From Zea mays (Eukaryota; Streptophyta; Magnoliopsida; Poales; Poaceae), in NCBI RefSeq assembly GCF_902167145.1, contig NC_050100.1:215072081-215136080 (forward strand): 64,000 nt of DNA. The letters run 5' to 3'. Of the stretch, positions 59,001 through 64,000 are shown piece by piece (position 1 is the first letter of the stretch; each line of letters starts with the position of its first letter). Below the pieces are notes generated by a model, which was given only the letters and a program-made list of their open reading frames with translations, made no database searches and was not told the origin of the DNA. The position numbers and the translations under genes were made by a program.

Positions 59001-59641
59001 TAAAGATGCGCAACCTCTGCAGAGTGTAAAACTGGTATACTAGCCGTGCTCACGGTCATGAGCGGCTCGGACACTCACATGATTAATTTATGGAACTTAA
59101 ATTCAATTTGTCATATGCATTGCATCGCAGGTGATGTTGTTACTTCTGTTCTACTACTTAATTGGGTTGGTATTTACTTATACTTAGTAATTGCTAATAA
59201 AATTTTGACCAACTTTAAAAGCAATGCTCAGCTTCAACCATCTCCGTTGGTAAGCCTTACACTTCACGTGAGCTCCCACCTTTGGCGAGTTCATTCACAT
59301 TATTCCCCACAACTTGTTGAGCAATGAACGTATGTGAGCTCACTCTTGCTGTCTCACACCCCCCCACAGGTCAAGAACAGGTACCGCATGTTGAGGCGCT
59401 TGGAGGATGCTGCGATGTGTTCGTGAGTGGTCTAGGCCGTCGTCTCCCAGTCAACTTTGGGTTGCTGGACCGTTGTCTCCCTATAATGTAATTATTTATT
59501 TTGTATAGAACTCCTGTTATATATAAAGATGTGACATTCGATCCTGTGCCACTATACATCATATGTGTGAGACTTGGTCCCAGCACACCTGGTGTTTATG
59601 TTAGCGCCCGGGTTTTGGACCCCTAAAACCCGGGTGTTACA
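56065..59641 (+). repeat. 3' LTR of the LARD-like element
   Basis: 3577 bp, matching 51227-54803 with a constant offset of 4838. The 53-bp tandem array recurs at 58696-58854. Confidence 0.93.
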
Positions 59642-60140
59642 GTTGGCGCGGTGTAGGAGTGTAGCAGTGATGGTCGATCCATTGGGTCGATGACACTCCC
59701 AAAAATATGATTGATCGTCCCTCACTCGAGCAGATAAACGCTTGAATGATAGTCGTTTCGGAGGCCTACTCTTGCGAGGCCCGTGAGGGTAGAACCTAGC
59801 AGTGGAGATATTGAGAAACTAGCACCAAAACCACATAGGGAGAAGAGAGAGACCTCCGCTTAAAGTACCTGAGATTGAGCTGGTGTATGTTCATATGCTC
59901 TGAGCAAAGGGTGTCTGCTCATTTCATATGTGCATGAGGTGCAAGATTCATTGGACGTTCAGGAAGGCTCTGATGAACATCACTCCAGCGGTTATCAATC
60001 CTACAGTTACAAGTAACATCTGTTTTGATGGTCATCATTTCGATCACATTGTTCTATCTATCTATATGTCTATCTTGACTCGACATGATGCAACACATCC
60101 ACACCCATGGCCTGGTGAATGAGACGGGCACATGTGCGTG
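59642..60140. other. Interval between two LTR elements
   Basis: About 500 bp of target DNA, with no gene and no recognised repeat ends. It continues the sequence left of 51222 once the LARD-like element is removed. Confidence 0.5.
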
Positions 60141-61449
60141 TGATAGTTGCCTAGAGGGGGGGTGAATAGGGCGAAACTGAAATTTACAAATATAAACACA
60201 ACTACAAGCCGGGTTAGCGTTAGTAATGAAGAAACGAGTCCGTGAGAGAGGGCGCCAAAACAAATCCCAAGCGAATAAGCAAGTGAGACACGGAGATTTG
60301 TTTTACCGAGGTTCGGTTCTTGCAAACCTACTCCCCGTTGAGGAGGCCACAAAGGCCGGGTCTCTTTCAACCCTTCTCTCTCTCAAACGATCCACGGATC
60401 GAGTGAGCTTTCTCTTCTCAATCACTTGGAACACAAAGTTTCCGCAAGGACCACCACAAGATTGGTGTCTCTTGCCTCAATTACAAGTGAGTTTGATTGC
60501 AAAGAAAGGATCAAGAAAGAAGAAAGCAATCCAAGCGCAAGAGCTCGAAAGAACACAAGCAAAACACTCTCTCTAGTCACTATGGCGTCGTGTGGAATTT
60601 GGAGAGGATTTGATCTCTTTGGTGTGTCTAGAATTGAATGCTAGAGCTCTTGTAGTAGTTGAGAAGTGGAAAACTTGGATGCAATGAATGGTGGGGTGGT
60701 TGGGGTATTTATAGCCCCAACCACCAAAAGTGGCCGTTGGGAGGCTGTCTGCACGATGGCACACCGGACAGTCCGGTGCACACCGGACAGTCCGGTGCCC
60801 CCTGCCACGTCATCACTGTCGTTGGATTCTGACCGTTGGAGCTTCTGACTTGTGGGCCCGCCTGGGTGTCCGGTGCACACCGGACAACTCCTGTTCATTG
60901 TCCGGTGCGCCGGAATGGGCGCGCCTGACTTCTGCGCGCGCAGAGCGCGCATTAAATGCGCGGCAGAGAGCCGTTGGCGCGGAGATAGTCGTTGCTCCGG
61001 AGTCGCACCGGACAGTCCGGTGCATACCGGACAGTCCGGTGAATTATAGCGGACTAGCCGTTGCAGTTTCCCGAAGCTGGCGAGTTCCTGAGGCCGCTCC
61101 TCCTTGGCGCACCGGACATTGTCCGGTGTACACCGGACAGTCCGGTGAATTATAGCGCGAGTGCCTCTGGAAATTCCCGAAGGTGACGAGTTCGAGTTGG
61201 AGTCCTCTGGTGCACCGGACATGTCCGGTGGCACACCGGACAGTCCGGTGCGCCAGACCAGAGGTGCCTTCGGTTGGCCCTTCGCTCCTTTGTTGAATCC
61301 AAAACTTGGTCTTTTTATTGGCTGAGTGTGAACCTTTTACACCTGTATAATCTATACACTTGGGCAAACTAGTTAGTCCAATTATTTGTGTTGGGCAATT
61401 CAACCACCAAAATTAATTAGGGACTAGGTGTAAGCCTAATTCCCTTTCA
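60141..61449 (-). repeat. 3' LTR of a Ji/Opie-type copia element
   Basis: 1309 bp. In element orientation it starts TGAAAGGGAATTAGG and ends CAACTATCA. The start, length and ttcaccccccctctaggcaac end fit maize Ji/Opie (SIRE/Maximus lineage) LTRs as I remember them. The five bases outside its outer end are gcgtg; the other flank is beyond the window. Confidence 0.88.
60762..61251. repeat. Cluster of near-palindromic caccggacagtccggtg motifs in the LTR
   Basis: About ten copies of the near-palindrome accggac-(n)-gtccggt occur, mostly in adjacent pairs, near 60765-60800, 60865-60915, 61005-61040, 61108-61145 and 61211-61252. Several spacer variants exist. Each copy could form a hairpin. Confidence 0.9.
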
Positions 61450-61463
61450 ATCTCCCCCTTTTT
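61450..61463 (-). other. Polypurine tract of the Ji/Opie-type element
   Basis: The minus strand reads AAAAAGGGGGAGAT directly before the LTR start, the expected plus-strand primer site. Confidence 0.9.
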
Positions 61464-62274
61464 GGTGATTGATGCCAACACAAACCAAAGCAAATATGGA
61501 AGTGCATAATTGAACTAGTTTGCATAATGTAAGTGCAAAGGTTGCTTGGAATTGAGCCAATATAAATACTTACAAGATATGCATGGAATGTTTCTTTCTT
61601 ATATAACATTTTGGACCACGCTTGCACCACATGTTTTGTTTTTGCAAACTCTTTTGTAAATTCTTTTCAAAGTTCTTTTGCAAATAGTCAAAGGTAAATG
61701 AATAAGATTTTGCAAAGCATTTTCAAGGTTTGAAATTTTCTCCCCCTGTTTCAAATGCTTTTCCTTTGACTAAACAAAACTCCCCCTAAATGAGATTCAC
61801 CTCTTAGTGTTCAAGAGGGTTTTGATATATACTTTTGAAATACTATTCAATACTTGAGTTTTTGAATTTGGTGGTGGTGCGGTCCTTTTGCTTTGGGCTC
61901 ATTTCTCCCCCTTTTTGGCATGAATCGCCAAAAACGGAATCATTAGAGCCCTCGAAGTGCCATCTTCCCCTTTGGTCATAAATAAATGAGTTAAGATTAT
62001 ACCAAAGATGAAGTCCGGTTTTTTTTGCTTTGGGCTCTTATTTTCTCCCCCAAAGACAAAGTCCTTTTGCTTTGAATTCTCCCCCTAAAGATGGAGAGAA
62101 GCGCGGAGTGACGGCGAAGGATGAGTTACGGAGTGGAAGCCTTTGTCTTCGCCGAAGACTCCAATTTCCTTTCAATATACCTATGACTTGGTTTGAGATA
62201 GACTTGAAAACCCATTAGTCATAGCATATAAAAGAGATATGATCAAAGGTATATAGATGAGCTATGTGTGCAAT
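61464..62274 (-). other. Non-coding stretch between pol and 3' LTR
   Basis: About 0.8 kb with repeated ctccccc/gggggag runs (near 61450, 61740, 61780, 61905, 62045 and 62080) that look like duplicated polypurine tracts. No protein domain. Confidence 0.75.
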
Positions 62275-64000
62275 CTAGCAAAAGAAATTGCGTGAATCAA
62301 GAATATTTAGCTCATGCCTAAGTTTGTTAAAAGATTGTTCATCAAGAGGCTTGGTAAAGATATCGGCTAATTGATCTTTAGTGTTAATGTAAGAAATCTC
62401 GATATCTCCCTTTTGTTGGTGATCCCTAAGAAAGTGATACCGAATGGCTATGTGTTTAGTGCGGCTATGCTCGACGGGATTGTCGGCCATTTTGATTGCA
62501 CTCTCATTATCACATAGCAAAGGGACTTTGGTTAATTTGTAACCGTAGTCCCGCAGGGTTTGCCTCATCCAAAGCAATTGCGCGCAACAATGGCCTGCGG
62601 CAATATACTCGGCTTCGGCGGTAGAAAGAGCGACCGAATTTTGCTTCTTTGAAGCCCAAGACACCAAGGATCTTCCCAAGAACTGGCAAGTCCCCGATGT
62701 GCTCTTCCTATTGATTTTACACCCCGCCCAATCGGCATCCGAATAACCAATCAAATCAAATGTGGATCCCCGAGGGTACCAAAGCCCAAACTTAGGAGTA
62801 TAAGCTAAATATCTCAAGATTCGTTTTACGGCCGTAAGGTGAGCTTCCTTAGGGTCGGCTTGGAATCTTGCACACATGCATACGGAAAGCATAATGTCCG
62901 GTCGAGATGCACATAAATAAAGTAATGAACCTATCATCGACCGGTATACCTTTTGATCCACGGACTTACCTCCCGTGTCGAGGTCGAGATGCCCATTAGT
63001 TCCCATGGGTGTCTTGATGGGTTTGGCATCCTTCATCCCGAACTTGCTTAGAATATCTTGAGTGTACTTCGTTTGGCTAATGAAGGTGCCCTCTTGGAGT
63101 TGCTTGACTTGGAATCCTAGGAAATACTTCAACTCCCCCATCATAGACATCTCGAATTTTTGTGTCATAATCCTACTAAACTCTTCACATGTAGACTCGT
63201 TAGTAGACCCAAATATGATATCATCAACATAAATTTGGCATACAAACAAGTCATTTTCAAGGGTTTTAGTAAAGAGTGTAGGATCGGCTTTTCCGACTTT
63301 GAATCCATTTGCAATAAGAAAATCTCTAAGGCATTCATACCATGCTCTTGGGGCTTGCTTGAGCCCATAAAGCGCCTTAGAGAGCTTATAGACATGATTA
63401 GGATACTCATTGTCTTCAAAGCCGGGAGGTTGCTCAACATAGACCTCTTCCTTGATTGGTCCATTGAGGAAGGCACTTTTCACGTCCATTTGATAAAGCT
63501 TAAAGCCATGGTAAGTAGCATAGGCCAATAATATGCGAATTGACTCAAGCCTAGCTACGGGTGCATAGGTTTCACCGAAATCCAAACCTTCGACTTGGGA
63601 GTATCCTTTGGCCACAAGTCGAGCTTTGTTCCTTGTCACCACACCATGCTCGTCTTGCTTGTTGCGGAAGACCCATTTGGTTCCTACAACATTTTGATTA
63701 GGACGTGGAACTAAATGCCATACCTCATTTCTAGTGAAGTTGTTGAGCTCCTCTTGCATCGCCACCACCCAATCCGAATCTTGGAGTGCTTCCTCTACCC
63801 TGTGTGGCTCAATAGAGGAAACAAACGAGTAATGTTCACAAAAATGTGCAACACGAGATCGAGTAGTTACCCCCTTATGAATGTCGCCGAGGATGGTGTC
63901 GACGGGGTGATCTCGTTGGATTGCTTGGTGGACTCTTGGGTGTGGCGGTCTTTGTTCCTCATCCTCCTTGTCTTCCTCATTTACATCTCCCCCTTGATCA
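62275..64000 (-). CDS. Ji/Opie-type copia Pol, C-terminal part (RT and RNase H), runs off the window
   Basis: This is the C-terminal half of a copia polyprotein: reverse transcriptase copies element RNA and RNase H removes the template. The frame is open from the right edge of the window to the stop at 62275-62277 (575 codons visible), and no internal stop was seen. Left of the edge come an acidic linker, [15 protein letters not shown] and [10 protein letters not shown], then RT blocks [27 protein letters not shown] and [11 protein letters not shown], and YVDDIIFGS. RNase H has [20 protein letters not shown] and LLCDNESAI, and the tail has [13 protein letters not shown]. All catalytic acidic residues of the visible domains are present. 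The sister region at 18352-22314 is a different copia lineage. Integrase, protease and Gag lie beyond the window. Confidence 0.95.
   Translation of the reverse strand, partial: DQGGDVNEEDKEDEEQRPPHPRVHQAIQRDHPVDTILGDIHKGVTTRSRVAHFCEHYSFVSSIEPHRVEEALQDSDWVVAMQEELNNFTRNEVWHLVPRPNQNVVGTKWVFRNKQDEHGVVTRNKARLVAKGYSQVEGLDFGETYAPVARLESIRILLAYATYHGFKLYQMDVKSAFLNGPIKEEVYVEQPPGFEDNEYPNHVYKLSKALYGLKQAPRAWYECLRDFLIANGFKVGKADPTLFTKTLENDLFVCQIYVDDIIFGSTNESTCEEFSRIMTQKFEMSMMGELKYFLGFQVKQLQEGTFISQTKYTQDILSKFGMKDAKPIKTPMGTNGHLDLDTGGKSVDQKVYRSMIGSLLYLCASRPDIMLSVCMCARFQADPKEAHLTAVKRILRYLAYTPKFGLWYPRGSTFDLIGYSDADWAGCKINRKSTSGTCQFLGRSLVSWASKKQNSVALSTAEAEYIAAGHCCAQLLWMRQTLRDYGYKLTKVPLLCDNESAIKMADNPVEHSRTKHIAIRYHFLRDHQQKGDIEISYINTKDQLADIFTKPLDEQSFNKLRHELNILDSRNFFC

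Larger units (their letters stand above)
51227..59641 (+). mobile_element. Non-autonomous LTR retrotransposon with very long LTRs and no coding interior (LARD-like), 8415 bp
   Basis: It is flanked by gttgg (51222-51226 and 59642-59646). LTRs are 51227-54803 and 56065-59641, both 3577 bp. No difference between them was seen by eye, and every open frame in one recurs unchanged in the other. The interior (54804-56064) has a Met-tRNA PBS at the left and a PPT at the right, and no gag or pol remnant. The PPT neighbourhood (ctcgaggacgag, then aaggggggtagg) resembles the end of Del/Tekay-type chromovirus gypsy elements, a likely source of the replication machinery. Confidence 0.93.

Noticed and set aside
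60641..61234. 197-codon frame rich in HRTV and TPDN words
   Set aside because: It is a direct translation of the caccggacagtccggtg repeats inside an LTR, not a gene.
60762..61251. Possible CRISPR-like array
   Set aside because: Near-palindromes with irregular spacing inside a plant LTR; no cas genes; eukaryotic context.

Overview
The window is plant nuclear DNA, almost certainly maize (Zea mays) or a very close relative. The evidence is spliced genes with GT-AG introns, a starch synthase that closely resembles maize SSIIb, Huck-like and Ji/Opie-type LTR retrotransposons, many small MITEs, and a nested-transposon layout. No bacterial, organellar, rRNA, tRNA or CRISPR feature was seen.

Four host genes are supported, all with complete exon models read from the sequence. 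(1) A CslA-family glucomannan/mannan synthase (79-3041, minus, 10 exons, about 537 aa). (2) Starch synthase IIb, most like the SSIIb-2 paralogue (7272-11610, minus, 8 exons, about 704 aa). (3) Plastid geranylgeranyl reductase CHLP (46629-48602, plus, 3 exons, 457 aa). (4) An RKD-type RWP-RK transcription factor (49431-50337, minus, 3 exons, about 236 aa), tail-to-tail with CHLP. They are independent genes with no operon-like relationship. CslA and starch synthase both make polysaccharides, but in different compartments, and CHLP serves chlorophyll and tocopherol synthesis.

Mobile DNA makes up most of the rest. From 14096 to 40262 there is a three-level nest. A PIF/Harbinger DNA transposon (TTA target duplication, about 5.0 kb on its own) has a Myb/SANT-like ORF1 and a full-length DDE transposase. 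Its ORF1 exon was split by a 13.4-kb Tat-lineage (Huck-like) gypsy element (duplication ccctt). The 5' LTR of that element was in turn split by a 7.76-kb copia element (duplication cctag), which has one uninterrupted 1320-aa Gag-Pol frame and two 1274-bp LTRs with no difference seen by eye. The gypsy element is damaged: an in-frame UAG between gag and pol, a Tyr at the first catalytic Asp site of integrase, and one extra C in the integrase tail.

From 51227 to 59641 lies an LTR element with two 3577-bp LTRs and only 1261 bp of non-coding interior, so it depends on other elements to move. From 60141 to the right edge is the 3' part of a Ji/Opie-type copia element on the minus strand. An old solo LTR related to it lies at 40791-43089. 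MITEs (PIF/Tourist-like, hAT-like, Stowaway) crowd the flanks and introns of the starch synthase gene. One hAT-like element about 300 bp upstream of its ATG carries the nearest TATA-like motif noticed.

Family names and expected residues come from memory of these families. No alignment or database search was run. LTR differences were counted by eye.
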